A DNA stretch of 41,886 bases from Thiotrichales bacterium 19S3-11 (GCA_021713295.1 JAKJJU010000025.1:1-41886); one strand, 5' to 3'. Positions 7,181-16,285 are shown, counted from the first letter of the stretch. Program-made: numbers and translations. The notes: generated from the sequence alone by a model not told the origin.

Positions 7181-8275
7181 TTACTGACATTTGCCGCGTA
7201 AGTTAATTTTCCAGGTGTCAATGACAACATCATTTTTTGTAATAAAAAATTTGTCATAAAGGTTAATGGTAGGATCGCAATGAGGTACAATCATTTCTAT
7301 AATGCCACCTGCTTTGGGTAGCTGATCACCTGTGACTTTTCCATGTTCATCACCAAAACAACTCCAGTCATATTTAAGCTCGGGATGGCTTATTATTTTG
7401 GGTGGTGTGGGGTCTTTATAGAGTGCTTTCAATCCAGCATCAACCGTTACGTGGGTTGCTGAATTTGAGCTAATCACTGTTGTAATCAATGTCATGGCAT
7501 CTAAGAAATAATCACTATCATAGTTAATATCATAATACTCCTTATCCATGACGGTATAGGAGCCAGGTTGAATTTCAGTAACGCCATTAATTTGACAATC
7601 TATTTCATAAGTGCCGGTGCCAGAGCCTGTTTGAATTAAATTATTCAATCCAGTTGCATTTTCAATCTTATATTTTAAGCAAGCTGCCTTCTCTAGCAGG
7701 TGTTGTGATTGTTGTTTTCGAAGGTCTTGATCAATAATATGTTGAAAATGACCTGCATAGCATTGAATGCCTTTTAAGGTAATGTGAGGTAATTGATTTG
7801 CTTTTATTGCTAATTGATATGCATTGTCAAAACTGAGGCCTGTGCGACCGATTCCTGCATCAACGTCAATGATGAGGTTTATGTTTTTACCTTCAATTAT
7901 TGATGCCAGTTCGTTCAGTTGTTTAAGGTTAGCCTTACTGTCACAAACTACCATACTATTAGGAGACAGCTGTAATACCTTTTCTAAATGCTTAAGTTTT
8001 TGATGCGTAATGACAGGTGAAGTAATAAGTAGGTTATCAATCCCATCTTTAGCTAACTCTAAAGCTTCTGTAACTTTAGTGGTGCAAATGCCAATTGCAC
8101 CATATTCTAGTTGTAGCTTAGCAATGTCAGAGCATTTATGTGTTTTGGCATGTGGTCGTAGTGATTTATGATGTTGGTTTGCAAACTGCTGCATGCGCTT
8201 GATATTTGTAATTAGTTTTTCTTTATCTATGATAAGTGCAGGGGTATCTAGTTGAAATTTATTTAAACCAATCAT
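7181..8275 (-). CDS. D-threonine aldolase / D-serine dehydratase family PLP enzyme
   Basis: 364 aa, fold-type III PLP enzyme (alanine-racemase-like barrel). RPHAKTHK carries the Schiff-base Lys44. VDAGIGRTG (138-146) and TGSGTGTYE (216-224) match the cofactor phosphate region. The C-terminal metal site reads PHCDPT (331-336). In D-threonine aldolases the metal ligands are His and Asp two apart (H-x-D), and here His332-Cys-Asp334 fits that; D-serine dehydratases use H-x-C. I therefore favour metal-dependent D-threonine aldolase, splitting D-3-hydroxyamino acids to glycine plus an aldehyde. ATG has AGGAT upstream. The S24 regulator gene lies 53 bases upstream on the same strand, so the two may be co-transcribed. 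Confidence 0.82.
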   Translation of the reverse strand: MIGLNKFQLDTPALIIDKEKLITNIKRMQQFANQHHKSLRPHAKTHKCSDIAKLQLEYGAIGICTTKVTEALELAKDGIDNLLITSPVITHQKLKHLEKVLQLSPNSMVVCDSKANLKQLNELASIIEGKNINLIIDVDAGIGRTGLSFDNAYQLAIKANQLPHITLKGIQCYAGHFQHIIDQDLRKQQSQHLLEKAACLKYKIENATGLNNLIQTGSGTGTYEIDCQINGVTEIQPGSYTVMDKEYYDINYDSDYFLDAMTLITTVISSNSATHVTVDAGLKALYKDPTPPKIISHPELKYDWSCFGDEHGKVTGDQLPKAGGIIEMIVPHCDPTINLYDKFFITKNDVVIDTWKINLRGKCQ

Positions 8276-8328
8276 ATGATAATCCTATGTTATTGATTAA
8301 AATGAAAACAATTATTATAACGACTTTT

Positions 8329-8973
8329 TTAGTTAAAAACTAAGATAGCTTGAACCATTACACCCAGTATAACATCACTTTGATCAAGTGTAATACGGTC
8401 AAATTTTGGATTATGCGCATTTAAGTATGTACTAGCACCAACAGTTAGTAATTGTCTGAATAAAGGATGTGGGAAGTTTTGTGACTTTATTAGGACAAAA
8501 TCACCATCTTTATAAATCTTTTCATCATCAAATATAATGATGCTTTGATTAGGAAAGCGAGGTGACATAGCTTCTGTTTGTAGTTCAATAGCAAATAATT
8601 GACCATTGCTATTAAGGTCACAATAGACTTCTTTGATTGGTAATTTATCTGAACGTAATAGGGTATCAACGTGATATACCTTAACAGAATGAGTTGTATT
8701 GCTATTATTCAATATGTGGGCTGCTTGCTCATTGCTATCGGTGATAGCTCCTTGTCCTGTTTTAAGCCAATTGGCATTGACTGAAAGTTTTTCAGCTAAA
8801 AGTGCATATTTTTTTGCGGGAGGGCATGTTTCACCGTTAACCCACTTGCTAGCGCCACGGTGTGTTAAGCCAATTAATTCCGCCAATAACTGGATTCGAC
8901 CTCGATTTTTTGGAGGAAAGCCTCGCAAATCAAGTGCTTGATTTAAACGTTGTGCAAAGTTTGATTTGGTCAT
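8329..8973 (-). CDS. XRE/S24 CI-like repressor without the catalytic Lys
   Basis: 214 aa from ATG 8973; an upstream TTG (9060) would add 29 residues with no domain match. Residues 4-72 are an N-terminal HTH (LAELIGLTHRGASKWVNG). Residues about 100-214 are a LexA/CI peptidase-like domain. The nucleophile position is kept (Ser137 in AMSPRF) with the following DGDFVLIK strand. The general-base Lys expected in the V-K-R-L position appears replaced (LFRQL, 171-175), and no Ala-Gly cleavage site is obvious. This suggests a repressor that does not self-cleave in the SOS response. A palindrome and a divergent strong promoter lie just upstream. No other phage gene is adjacent, so it looks like a domesticated regulator rather than part of a prophage. 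Confidence 0.85.
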   Translation of the reverse strand: MTKSNFAQRLNQALDLRGFPPKNRGRIQLLAELIGLTHRGASKWVNGETCPPAKKYALLAEKLSVNANWLKTGQGAITDSNEQAAHILNNSNTTHSVKVYHVDTLLRSDKLPIKEVYCDLNSNGQLFAIELQTEAMSPRFPNQSIIIFDDEKIYKDGDFVLIKSQNFPHPLFRQLLTVGASTYLNAHNPKFDRITLDQSDVILGVMVQAILVFN

Positions 8974-9070
8974 AGAAACAATTGAAAGTAGTTTAGGTTG
9001 TCTTAAAGCATAGTCAATATGATTATGCTTGTTTGTTAAATTAGTTATGTATTCTAACAAAGCTTTAATG

Positions 9071-9090
9071 AAAATTCTAATAAGAATTTT
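9071..9090. promoter_or_regulatory. palindromic operator candidate between repressor and small RNA
   Basis: Eight-base arms AAAATTCT and AGAATTTT flank a 4-base centre (AATA). The half site ATTCTAAT recurs at 9101-9108, next to the -35 box of the divergent promoter. The S24 repressor encoded alongside is the natural binder, giving autoregulation and control of the + strand transcript (inference). Confidence 0.55.
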
Positions 9091-9113
9091 TTAAAAAATA
9101 ATTCTAATTTTAA

Positions 9114-9142
9114 TTGACTTATGACAAGAGTATCGGTATAAA
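9114..9142 (+). promoter_or_regulatory. strong sigma-70 promoter with no protein gene behind it
   Basis: The -35 box TTGACT (9114-9119) and -10 box TATAAA (9137-9142) are separated by exactly 17 bases. Transcription would begin near 9149 and run towards the terminator ending at 9292. Confidence 0.65.
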
Positions 9143-9148
9143 TGGAAT

Positions 9149-9292
9149 TAAATTTGAACTATTTGTAATAAGTCATTGTCGTGGATTTAGTTTATGATCA
9201 TGGAGATGACGGTTTAAAAAAGTTTTGGAATTAAAGAGTCAGCAAAGTTAATTGTCTAGTCTCTAATCTCTCTCAGTGTTGACTCTTTTTTT
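9149..9292 (+). ncRNA. candidate small regulatory RNA, about 144 nt
   Basis: The segment lies between a near-consensus promoter and an intrinsic terminator on the same strand, within a 392-base stretch free of other genes (8974-9365). It contains no reading frame with a ribosome-binding site; the longest ATG-started frame I see is seven codons. A 5' hairpin can form between GTCAT (9172-9176) and ATGAC (9206-9210), with the palindrome ATGATCAT inside. The terminator loop is pyrimidine-rich (CTCTAATCTCTCTC), single-stranded and complementary to GAGAG-type Shine-Dalgarno sequences. I recognise no known RNA family. It is divergent from the S24 repressor gene, which probably controls it. A short untranslated remnant of an old phage operon is the main alternative. 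Confidence 0.5.
9233..9292 (+). terminator. intrinsic terminator with long pyrimidine-rich loop
   Basis: AAAGAGTCAGCA (9233-9244) pairs with TGTTGACTCTTT (9277-9288) over 12 bases including one G-T pair. The loop is 32 bases, and the T tract runs to 9292. The long loop is unusual for a simple terminator and suits an sRNA 3' end. Confidence 0.75.
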
Positions 9293-9355
9293 CCAAGAGG
9301 TTTGTTTGCTTAAATAGCAAAACTATGACTATTTTAGGAATCCGGGGTTGTATCT

Positions 9356-9392
9356 TTAAATAAACTTAAGCTTTTTGCTTAAGTTTATTTAA
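9356..9392 (-). terminator. 16-bp perfect hairpin spanning the hisS stop codon
   Basis: Arms at 9356-9371 and 9377-9392 are exactly complementary (TTAAATAAACTTAAGC and its reverse complement) around a 5-base loop. The last hisS codons and its TAA lie inside the hairpin. It probably ends hisS transcription, although the only U-rich part is within the stem, and it may also protect the 3' end. Confidence 0.6.
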
Positions 9393-10754
9393 TACCTTAA
9401 TTAGATAGTTTTCTCCTGTAATTTTTAACTGAAGTTGACCTTTTTGAATGAGCGCTTTACGAGCTTCTTCATCTGCATTTGAGCTGCCTTTTACCAGTTC
9501 ATTGGCAACAATTGTTTGAGCCTTGGGTGTTAAGGGCTTTAACTGGATAGAATTAGTTTCTAATTCATCATCACCAATAATAATAGCAAAAGTAGCTTCT
9601 ATTTTATCTGCTTGTTTAAATTGTGATTTAAAACTGCCACCAGATAAATTTACCTCTAAAGGTATATCAGGTAGTAAATTGCGTATTACCTCAGCTAATT
9701 TTAATGCCTTATACTGTGCGACTTTATTACCATGAATAAAATATATGAATGGTTGATTACTTAATTGGGGAAACAAATGGAGTTGTTTTAGCAAAATAAG
9801 AATTCGTTCAAGGCCTAGTGCAAAGCCAAATGCTGGGGTCTCTGGGCCACCTAGTTGCTTTACTAAGCCATCATATCGACCTCCTGCACAGATGGTGCCT
9901 TGTGAGCCTAGCTGATCAGTAACCCATTCAAACACAGTATTAGAGTAGTAGTCAATTCCTCTCACTAAATAGGGATTCACTTTGTATGGAATTTTTTGAG
10001 AGTTAAGCTCGTTACAAAGTGCATCAAAACGTTCCTTTGATTCGTCATCTACGTGGTCAGCTAATTTGGGTGCATGCTCAATTAATTGACGCATTTGATC
10101 ATTTTTGCTATCAAGGATACGCAATGGATTTTTGTATAATCGTCTATTGCTATCTTCATCTAGTTTTTCTAGGTTAGATTCAAAGTATTCTATTAATTTT
10201 AATTTGTACTGTTCACGCGATTGATTAGAGCCCAAATTATTAAGTTCTAGTATTACATGCTTACCTAATCCGAGTTGTTGCCAAAAGCGCCATGTCATCA
10301 ATAGCGTTTCGATTTCGATGGCCTCATCACTAAAACCAAGTGCTTCAACACCCAGTTGATAAAATTGCCGATAACGTCCTTTCTGAGGGCGCTCATGACG
10401 ATACATGGCACCGCTATACCAGAGTTTTTGTTTTGCGCCACGTAACATATTATGTTCAATCACAGCCCTAACACAGCCAGCTGTACCTTCTGGTCGTAAG
10501 GTTAAGTTTTCATTGTTTCGGTCTTTAAAGTCATAGGTTTCTTTTTCAACGATATCTGTAACTTCACCAACGCCTCTGTGAAATAGTTCACTTTTTTCAA
10601 CTAAAGGAGTGCGAATTTCATGATAACCATATTGTTTTAAGGTGTTAGAGAAAATAGTTTCGACATATTGCCATTGTTTTGAAGATCCTGTATCACCATT
10701 TTCAAATGGTAAAATGTCATTCATGCCTCTTACGGACTGAATTTTTTTGTTCAT
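9366..10754 (-). CDS. hisS: histidyl-tRNA synthetase
   Basis: 462 aa class II synthetase that charges tRNA-His in the cytoplasm. Motifs are in order: SVRGMNDILP at the N-terminus, YHEIRTPLVE (motif 1), TLRPEGTAGCVRAVIEH (motif 2), then the histidine-specific LVRGIDYYSNTVFEW and GTICAGGRYDGLV with the motif 3 Arg in GFALGLERILIL. The C-terminal part (about 325-462) is the anticodon-binding domain. It is about 38 residues longer than E. coli HisS (424), the excess being mostly a C-terminal lysine-rich tail. The final codons fall inside a perfect hairpin. It stands between the sRNA candidate and a FUSC-like gene. Confidence 0.97.
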   Translation of the reverse strand: MNKKIQSVRGMNDILPFENGDTGSSKQWQYVETIFSNTLKQYGYHEIRTPLVEKSELFHRGVGEVTDIVEKETYDFKDRNNENLTLRPEGTAGCVRAVIEHNMLRGAKQKLWYSGAMYRHERPQKGRYRQFYQLGVEALGFSDEAIEIETLLMTWRFWQQLGLGKHVILELNNLGSNQSREQYKLKLIEYFESNLEKLDEDSNRRLYKNPLRILDSKNDQMRQLIEHAPKLADHVDDESKERFDALCNELNSQKIPYKVNPYLVRGIDYYSNTVFEWVTDQLGSQGTICAGGRYDGLVKQLGGPETPAFGFALGLERILILLKQLHLFPQLSNQPFIYFIHGNKVAQYKALKLAEVIRNLLPDIPLEVNLSGGSFKSQFKQADKIEATFAIIIGDDELETNSIQLKPLTPKAQTIVANELVKGSSNADEEARKALIQKGQLQLKITGENYLIKVLNKLKQKA

Positions 10755-10816
10755 AGGGTAAACTCAATTTGATTTATTATGTTAAGCTGAATGTTATTGT
10801 AAGGCTTTATCCCCAG

Positions 10817-11821
10817 TTAGGTAAAGTTTTTTAACAGAGCAGTCAAATAATAGCTGATTAAGGTTGCGATTATGGCAAGTAGGCCACCAATTAGCGTTAA
10901 AACAATGCGATCCCAAGCAAGCGTATTATGATATTGTCCCAATAAGTGCGTAAAACTTAATACGAATAGTTCAATACATAATGTTCTAGCGATATATGAA
11001 AAGCCCAAAGCAAAGATTAGAAATAAGAGAATTGTTAGGAAAATTAAGTTAATGAGAAAGTCATTGGGTAATATATCCGTCATTAAAATAATAATAATTA
11101 GTGCGCCAATGGCATTAATGACTATACGGATTAATGAACTTTTAATGGTTTTACTTGCTGAGCCTTGAATGACAACTAAAATGGTTAAACCAACCCAATA
11201 TAAATGTTTAAAAGTAGTATAATGTTTGAGTATATATATTATGCTGGCGCCGATTAGTAAAGCAAATGCAGCGGTCATTGCAGATTCAAGTTTAGTTTTA
11301 AATTTCAAGCTTACTTCTGTTTTTATTTGAGTGTTCTGACGAAGATAGGCTTTATCAAAAAACCAATAAAAAAGAATAAATAAAGGTAAAAATAGAAGGC
11401 TATATAGGCTATAACAAAGTGCTTCAGAGAAGTTAAATGCAAGTGCGTTGAAGATTAAAAACATAATCGCGCCAGTAACAGCAACCGCTGAGCCTTCTTT
11501 GGTTTTAGGCAATAGAAACGCCAAAATGGCATAAATTATAATTAATAATTCGCTAAGTTTTGGCAGGTAAAAGCCAATCAGGCCGCCGGCAATAATAGAC
11601 AGAATTATAATCACGGCACCATAAAGTAAAAAAATAGGACTTTTACGTTGTGGGGAAAAGGTTGCAGCAGAGGACATAACAGCAATGTTAAACATAACAA
11701 GTAAGCTTTTTTGATTGCTACCGATAACAGCAAAAATGCCTGTTATGATTAAGCAAAACAATGTAATTTTAATTGCTTCAAAAATAAAAGCTAAGTAGTC
11801 TATCGATTGATTATTATTCAT
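10817..11821 (-). CDS. FUSC-like integral membrane protein (aromatic acid exporter type)
   Basis: 334 aa with two repeats of about five or six membrane segments separated by a charged cytoplasmic stretch (about residues 158-175, FFDKAYLRQNTQIKTEV). The second repeat contains LYWVGLTILVVIQGSASKTI followed by a basic SLIRIVINAIGALI segment, the typical FUSC pattern seen in fusaric-acid and p-hydroxybenzoate efflux proteins. Such proteins export aromatic or amphipathic acids, but this substrate is unknown. There is no membrane-fusion partner next to it. It lies between hisS and gltA, 127 bases below gltA on the same strand. A second, half-size FUSC protein is encoded at 30331-30861. Confidence 0.72.
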   Translation of the reverse strand: MNNNQSIDYLAFIFEAIKITLFCLIITGIFAVIGSNQKSLLVMFNIAVMSSAATFSPQRKSPIFLLYGAVIIILSIIAGGLIGFYLPKLSELLIIIYAILAFLLPKTKEGSAVAVTGAIMFLIFNALAFNFSEALCYSLYSLLFLPLFILFYWFFDKAYLRQNTQIKTEVSLKFKTKLESAMTAAFALLIGASIIYILKHYTTFKHLYWVGLTILVVIQGSASKTIKSSLIRIVINAIGALIIIILMTDILPNDFLINLIFLTILLFLIFALGFSYIARTLCIELFVLSFTHLLGQYHNTLAWDRIVLTLIGGLLAIIATLISYYLTALLKNFT

Positions 11822-11948
11822 TTGGTAATAACGCTTAATGTTCGTTAGCTGTTAACTAAGGTAGCATAAAAAATACGTTAAAAATGCGTTTGATTACATT
11901 TAAATTTAATCGTAAGTAAAAGTTATAAGCTTATTAGCAAAGGGCGTA

Positions 11949-13238
11949 TCAGCGTTGATTCATATTTAGGAAGTCACGCTGATGGTGGCCTGTATATAAT
12001 TGGCGTGGTCGGTTCAAGCGTTTATTAGGGTCTGCCACCATTTCCATCCAATGAGAAACCCAGCCAACAGTGCGTGCTAATGCAAAAATAACGGTAAATA
12101 AGCTTGTTGGAATGCCAATAGCCTGAAGAATAATACCCGAATAAAAATCAACATTTGGATAAAGTTTACGCTCAATAAAATATGGATCTTCTAAGGCAAT
12201 TTGCTCAAGGCGTGTGGCAATTTGCAGTAATGGGTTTTCACTATCACCTAATTGCGCTAGTACTTCATCACACGTTATTTTCATTACTTTTGCTCGAGGG
12301 TCAAAGTTCTTATAGACACGATGACCAAAGCCCATTAAGCGGAATGGGTCGTTTTTATCTTTAGCTTTGGCAACAAATTTATCAATATTTTCAACTGAGC
12401 CAATTTGATTGAGCATGCGAATGACTGCTTCATTTGCTCCGCCGTGCAGTGGTCCCCAAAGTGCAGATATTCCAGAAGAAATACAAGCAAATGGATTTGC
12501 ACCAGTAGAGCCTGCAAGACGAACAGTTGAGGTTGAAGCATTTTGTTCATGGTCTGCATGTAAAATAAAGATGCGGTCAAGTGCCTTAACGTGCACTGGA
12601 TTTGGGGTGTACTCCTCACACGGTGTTGCAAACATCATATAAAGGAAGTTTGCGGTATAATCTAAATCATTTCTAGGGTACATAAATGGTTGGCCAATGC
12701 TATGTTTGTAACACATTGCAGCAATTGTAGGTACTTTTGCAATTAAGCGATAAGCTGAAACAAGGCGACTATCTTGGTCATTAATATCAAGGCTGTCGTG
12801 ATAAAATGCACTTAATGCACCAATAACACCGACCATGACTGCCATCGGATGCGCATCTCGCCTGAATCCTCTAAAGAAATGTACTAGTTGCTCATGTACC
12901 ATCGTATGGTATCTAATATTTAGTACAAAATCATCATACTGTTCTTTATTTGGAAGTTCACCATGAATTAATAGGTAGCATACTTCCATAAAGTCAGCAT
13001 TGTTTGCAAGTTCTGCAATGGGGTAACCTCGATGTAATAAAATACCATTTCCACCATCGATATAGGTGATTTTTGACTCACAAGCTGCCGTTGACATAAA
13101 GCCAGGATCATATGTGAATTTGCCAGATTTAACTAAAGATGATACATCGATGGTTTCTGGACCTTCGCTGCCTTGATAAACTGGGAGTTCTATTTCGTAG
13201 TTGTCTTCATCAATACTAAGACGAGCCTTTTTAGTCAT
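11949..13238 (-). CDS. gltA: citrate synthase, type II
   Basis: 429 aa (E. coli 427), the hexameric, NADH-sensitive proteobacterial type. It condenses oxaloacetate with acetyl-CoA to begin the TCA cycle. Seen motifs: [20 protein letters not shown], the active-site [13 protein letters not shown], and [18 protein letters not shown] with catalytic His and Asp. The ATG is preceded by a strong AGGAGG. It is divergent from sdhCDAB-sucAB across 517 bases, the arrangement also found in E. coli, so the shared region should coordinate TCA-cycle expression. Confidence 0.97.
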   Translation of the reverse strand: MTKKARLSIDEDNYEIELPVYQGSEGPETIDVSSLVKSGKFTYDPGFMSTAACESKITYIDGGNGILLHRGYPIAELANNADFMEVCYLLIHGELPNKEQYDDFVLNIRYHTMVHEQLVHFFRGFRRDAHPMAVMVGVIGALSAFYHDSLDINDQDSRLVSAYRLIAKVPTIAAMCYKHSIGQPFMYPRNDLDYTANFLYMMFATPCEEYTPNPVHVKALDRIFILHADHEQNASTSTVRLAGSTGANPFACISSGISALWGPLHGGANEAVIRMLNQIGSVENIDKFVAKAKDKNDPFRLMGFGHRVYKNFDPRAKVMKITCDEVLAQLGDSENPLLQIATRLEQIALEDPYFIERKLYPNVDFYSGIILQAIGIPTSLFTVIFALARTVGWVSHWMEMVADPNKRLNRPRQLYTGHHQRDFLNMNQR

Positions 13239-13755
13239 AATTCCTCCTAAAGCCTTGGATTATTATTAAATAACGCAATTGATTGGCGCAAAGTAAGAAA
13301 TTGCATCAATGGCTTGGTGCGTTGCGATAGTATTAAACAAAATTCCCTGTAATGTCAAATAGGCGCTACCATAGTTTAGATTATTTTTTAATATATACTT
13401 ATATCTGTATATCAATGCCTTGTATTTTTCTTTTGTGATTTAAGTTTATGTTGTTATCAATTTTTATTTAGAAAATTTAAAGGATACATTAGAAAAACTT
13501 AACAATAAGATGATCCATTTTTTTAGATTTTATTGGTTTTGTTAGCAGAAAACTTAAGTGTGCTATCTAAATGATTTTCAAATAATTAATAGAGAAAGCG
13601 TTCAACTGGAATAAATAGCTTAGTCATAACTTGACAAATTTTGGTGATTAATTGATTCTGTAACGTTAAAAATTTGCGCTTGGGGGTGGTGATTGCAGGG
13701 TTATGTGCTAGAATATGGGCAGTCTTAATCATCAATTTTTACAGGAGTGACATAG
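13239..13755. other. divergent gltA / sdhC control region
   Basis: 517 bases without a credible protein gene or RNA hairpin. On the + strand there is an isolated exact -35 box TTGACA (13631-13636) with a poor -10, and an extended -10 nearer sdhC (13706-13714). On the - strand an AT-rich segment with TTGATA and TATTAA-like boxes around 13390-13430 could drive gltA. No clear CRP, ArcA or Fur site was identified by eye. Confidence 0.6.
13706..13714 (+). promoter_or_regulatory. extended -10 promoter candidate for sdhC
   Basis: TGC directly followed by TAGAAT makes an extended -10 element about 40 bases before the sdhC start. No -35 box sits at the right distance, which is tolerable for extended -10 promoters. 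Confidence 0.4.
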
Positions 13756-14139
13756 GTGGAAAATAAAGGCCCTCGTAATATCGGCTTATCGTCGATTATC
13801 CACTATCGCTTTCCAGTGACAGCGATTAGTTCAATACTACATAGAATCAGTGGGATATTGTTATTTATTTTAGTTCCATTTGTTATTTGGGTATTGGATA
13901 TCTCATTAAGGGATCTCTCATCATTTAATCAAATTAAAGCATGTTTAAGCGGCTGGCCAAGTTTTTTTATTTGGTTGTTTATCTCATCGCTTGCCTATCA
14001 TTTATTTGCAGGTGTTCGTCATTTGCTAATGGACATTGGCATAGGTGAACATAAGCTATCAGGTCGCGTTGGTTCTTATATTGTAATCGTTCTGGGTATT
14101 TTGTTTGCAATTATTTTTGGGGTATCTTTATGGGTTTAA
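13756..14139 (+). CDS. sdhC: succinate dehydrogenase cytochrome b556 subunit
   Basis: 127 aa, GTG start with AGGAG 8 bases upstream. The N-terminal RNIGLSSIIHYRFPVTAISSI signature of SdhC (shown in part) is followed by three membrane segments. The heme and quinone region reads YHLFAGVRHLLMD, with the axial heme His in that block as in E. coli SdhC. It anchors the SdhAB dimer to the inner membrane and helps bind ubiquinone. The gene overlaps sdhD by 10 bases, so translation is probably coupled. Confidence 0.96.
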   Translation: MENKGPRNIGLSSIIHYRFPVTAISSILHRISGILLFILVPFVIWVLDISLRDLSSFNQIKACLSGWPSFFIWLFISSLAYHLFAGVRHLLMDIGIGEHKLSGRVGSYIVIVLGILFAIIFGVSLWV

Positions 14140-14483
14140 ATACAGTAACCTCTTTATCAAGAAGTGGATTAAAAGATTGGTATATTCAACGATTAAGTGC
14201 TTTAGTCTTATTGGCGTATATCTTGTTTTTAGTTGGTTTTGGCTTGTGCCATTATCATAGTGGTATTAGCTTTTATCAATGGCATAGTTTATTTGCATCG
14301 CATTGGATGAAAGTATTTACATTGCTCGCTGTAATTAGCTTAATTGCACACGCATGGGTAGGTGTATGGACAATATTAACTGATTATGTCAAGTGCGCGT
14401 TAATTATGGGTGTTGTTCAAAGCCTTTTGATATTAGCGTATATTGCTACGCTTGCATGGGTCGTTATTATTTTATGGTTTTAA
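14130..14483 (+). CDS. sdhD: succinate dehydrogenase membrane anchor subunit
   Basis: 117 aa with three membrane helices. The segment RSGLKDWYIQRLSALVLL matches the SdhD N-terminus, and SLIAHAWVGVWTILTDYV matches the second helix that supplies the other heme ligand His and the conserved Asp-Tyr pair near the quinone. With SdhC it forms the membrane part of complex II. It overlaps the sdhC end and is followed by sdhA after 11 bases. Confidence 0.95.
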   Translation: MGLNTVTSLSRSGLKDWYIQRLSALVLLAYILFLVGFGLCHYHSGISFYQWHSLFASHWMKVFTLLAVISLIAHAWVGVWTILTDYVKCALIMGVVQSLLILAYIATLAWVVIILWF

Positions 14484-14494
14484 GGGTGATGTAG

Positions 14495-16285
14495 ATGAAT
14501 ATAGCAAAACAGGAATTTGATGCAATTGTAATTGGTGCTGGTGGTGCAGGTATGAGAGCCTCTTATCAGTTATCACAATCGGGTTTAAACGTTGCCGTTA
14601 TATCTAAAGTATTTCCGACACGTTCGCATACAGTATCAGCTCAAGGTGGTATTGCCGCGGCATTGGGTAATGTTGGTGATTTTGGAGATGATCTTGCAAA
14701 TGATGATTGGCGCTGGCATATGTATGATACAGTTAAGGGATCCGATTATATTGGTGATCAGGATGCGATTGAGTATATGTGTGAACATGCGCCTAAAGCA
14801 ATTATTGAATTAGAGCATATGGGATTGCCGTTTTCACGTTTGAATGATGGTAAGATATATCAAAGAGCCTTTGGTGGTATGTCAAGAAATTATGACGTTG
14901 CTAAACAGGCAAAGCGTACGTGTGCTGCAGCAGATAGAACGGGACATGCCTTATTGCATACGCTATACCAGGGCAACTTAAAGCATCATACAAACTTTTT
15001 TAATGAGTGGTATGCAATTGACTTAGTTAAAACGTCTGATCATGCAGTGGCTGGTGTTATTGCAATGTGTATGGAAAGTGGACAATTGGCATTTTTTCAG
15101 TCAAAAATTACGATATTAGCCACTGGCGGTGCGGGTAGAATTTATGAATCATCTACTAATGCACACATCAATACAGGTGATGGTGTTGGTATGGCCTTGC
15201 GTGCAGGGTTTCCCCTCCAAGATATGGAATTTTGGCAGTTTCACCCAACGGGCATTGCAGCAGCAGGTGTTTTGGTTACTGAAGGTTGTCGTGGTGAAGG
15301 CGGTATTTTACGTAATAAAGATGGTGAACGTTTCATGGAGCGTTATGCTCCAACTGCTAAAGATTTGGCTTCTCGTGATGTAGTCTCGCGTGCTTCTCAG
15401 CAAGAAATTAGAGAAGGAAGAGGCCATAAATTTGGTGGTGTTGATTGCGTAAATCTTGACTTAACTCACCTAGATGAAAGCATCATTACAAAACGGCTGC
15501 CCGGTATTCGTGAATTGGCCATTACATTTGCAGGTGTTGATCCAATTAAAGAATTGATTCCTGTTGTGCCTACTTGTCATTACATGATGGGAGGTATTCC
15601 AACGAATAAATATGGTCAGGCAATTACACAAGATACAATGGGTCAAGATGTGATTATTGATGGGTTGTATGCTGTCGGTGAATGTGCTTGTGTCTCTGTC
15701 CATGGCGCCAATCGTTTAGGAAGTAATTCGTTATTGGATTTAGTTGTCTTTGGCCGAGCTGCAGGGATACATGCTCAAGATGCAATTCGACAAGGGGTGG
15801 CTTCGCAAAATGTTACAGATAGTGATCTTGAACATGCGTTGGCAAGACTTAATCGTTGGCAAACGAACAAAGGGGGTGAGCATGTAGCAGATTTAAGGCG
15901 AGAGTTGCAAAAAGCTATGCAAAGAGACTTTGGTGTTTTTAGAACAGAAGAGACAATGCAAGAGGGCTTAGATAGTTTAAAGGGTATTCGTGATCGTATT
16001 AAAAATGCAGTGTTAGGTGATCATAGTCAGGTATTTAATACAGCTAGGATAGAAGCTTTAGAATTAGATAACTTAATGGAAACTGCGATGGCAACTGCAG
16101 TATTAGCAGTGACACGTAAAGAGTCTCGTGGCGCACACTCACGAGAGGACTTTCCAAAACGTGATGATGTTAATTGGCTTAAGCATACGCTTTATTACTC
16201 AGAAGGTGATCGCTTCAGTGAGCGTAGCGTCAATATGACTCCAACGAAGGTGAAGCCATTTGAACCAAAAGAGCGTAAGTACTAA
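14495..16285 (+). CDS. sdhA: succinate dehydrogenase flavoprotein subunit
   Basis: 596 aa (E. coli 588). It oxidises succinate to fumarate with covalently bound FAD. The Rossmann motif VIGAGGAGM begins at residue 12. SHTVSAQGG includes His45, the FAD attachment residue at the same position as in E. coli. Substrate-binding blocks are also present: QFHPTGI, the catalytic Arg region RDVVSRA, and [24 protein letters not shown]-like sequence precedes the ATG. It is the third gene of the sdhCDAB-sucAB operon. Confidence 0.98.
   Translation: MNIAKQEFDAIVIGAGGAGMRASYQLSQSGLNVAVISKVFPTRSHTVSAQGGIAAALGNVGDFGDDLANDDWRWHMYDTVKGSDYIGDQDAIEYMCEHAPKAIIELEHMGLPFSRLNDGKIYQRAFGGMSRNYDVAKQAKRTCAAADRTGHALLHTLYQGNLKHHTNFFNEWYAIDLVKTSDHAVAGVIAMCMESGQLAFFQSKITILATGGAGRIYESSTNAHINTGDGVGMALRAGFPLQDMEFWQFHPTGIAAAGVLVTEGCRGEGGILRNKDGERFMERYAPTAKDLASRDVVSRASQQEIREGRGHKFGGVDCVNLDLTHLDESIITKRLPGIRELAITFAGVDPIKELIPVVPTCHYMMGGIPTNKYGQAITQDTMGQDVIIDGLYAVGECACVSVHGANRLGSNSLLDLVVFGRAAGIHAQDAIRQGVASQNVTDSDLEHALARLNRWQTNKGGEHVADLRRELQKAMQRDFGVFRTEETMQEGLDSLKGIRDRIKNAVLGDHSQVFNTARIEALELDNLMETAMATAVLAVTRKESRGAHSREDFPKRDDVNWLKHTLYYSEGDRFSERSVNMTPTKVKPFEPKERKY

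Noticed and set aside
8329-9292. Prophage remnant
   Set aside because: Only one CI-like repressor is present. No integrase, structural gene or attachment repeat was seen, and the flanks are hisS and metabolic genes.
9149-9292. Csr/Rsm-type sponge RNA
   Set aside because: Only about three GGA motifs lie in the transcript, and they are not clearly in hairpin loops. The upstream palindrome has the half sites in the opposite order to the LetA-type site I recall.
13631-13660. Full sigma-70 promoter using the exact TTGACA upstream of sdhC
   Set aside because: At 16-18 bases downstream only GATTCT-like sequence is found, a poor -10 match.
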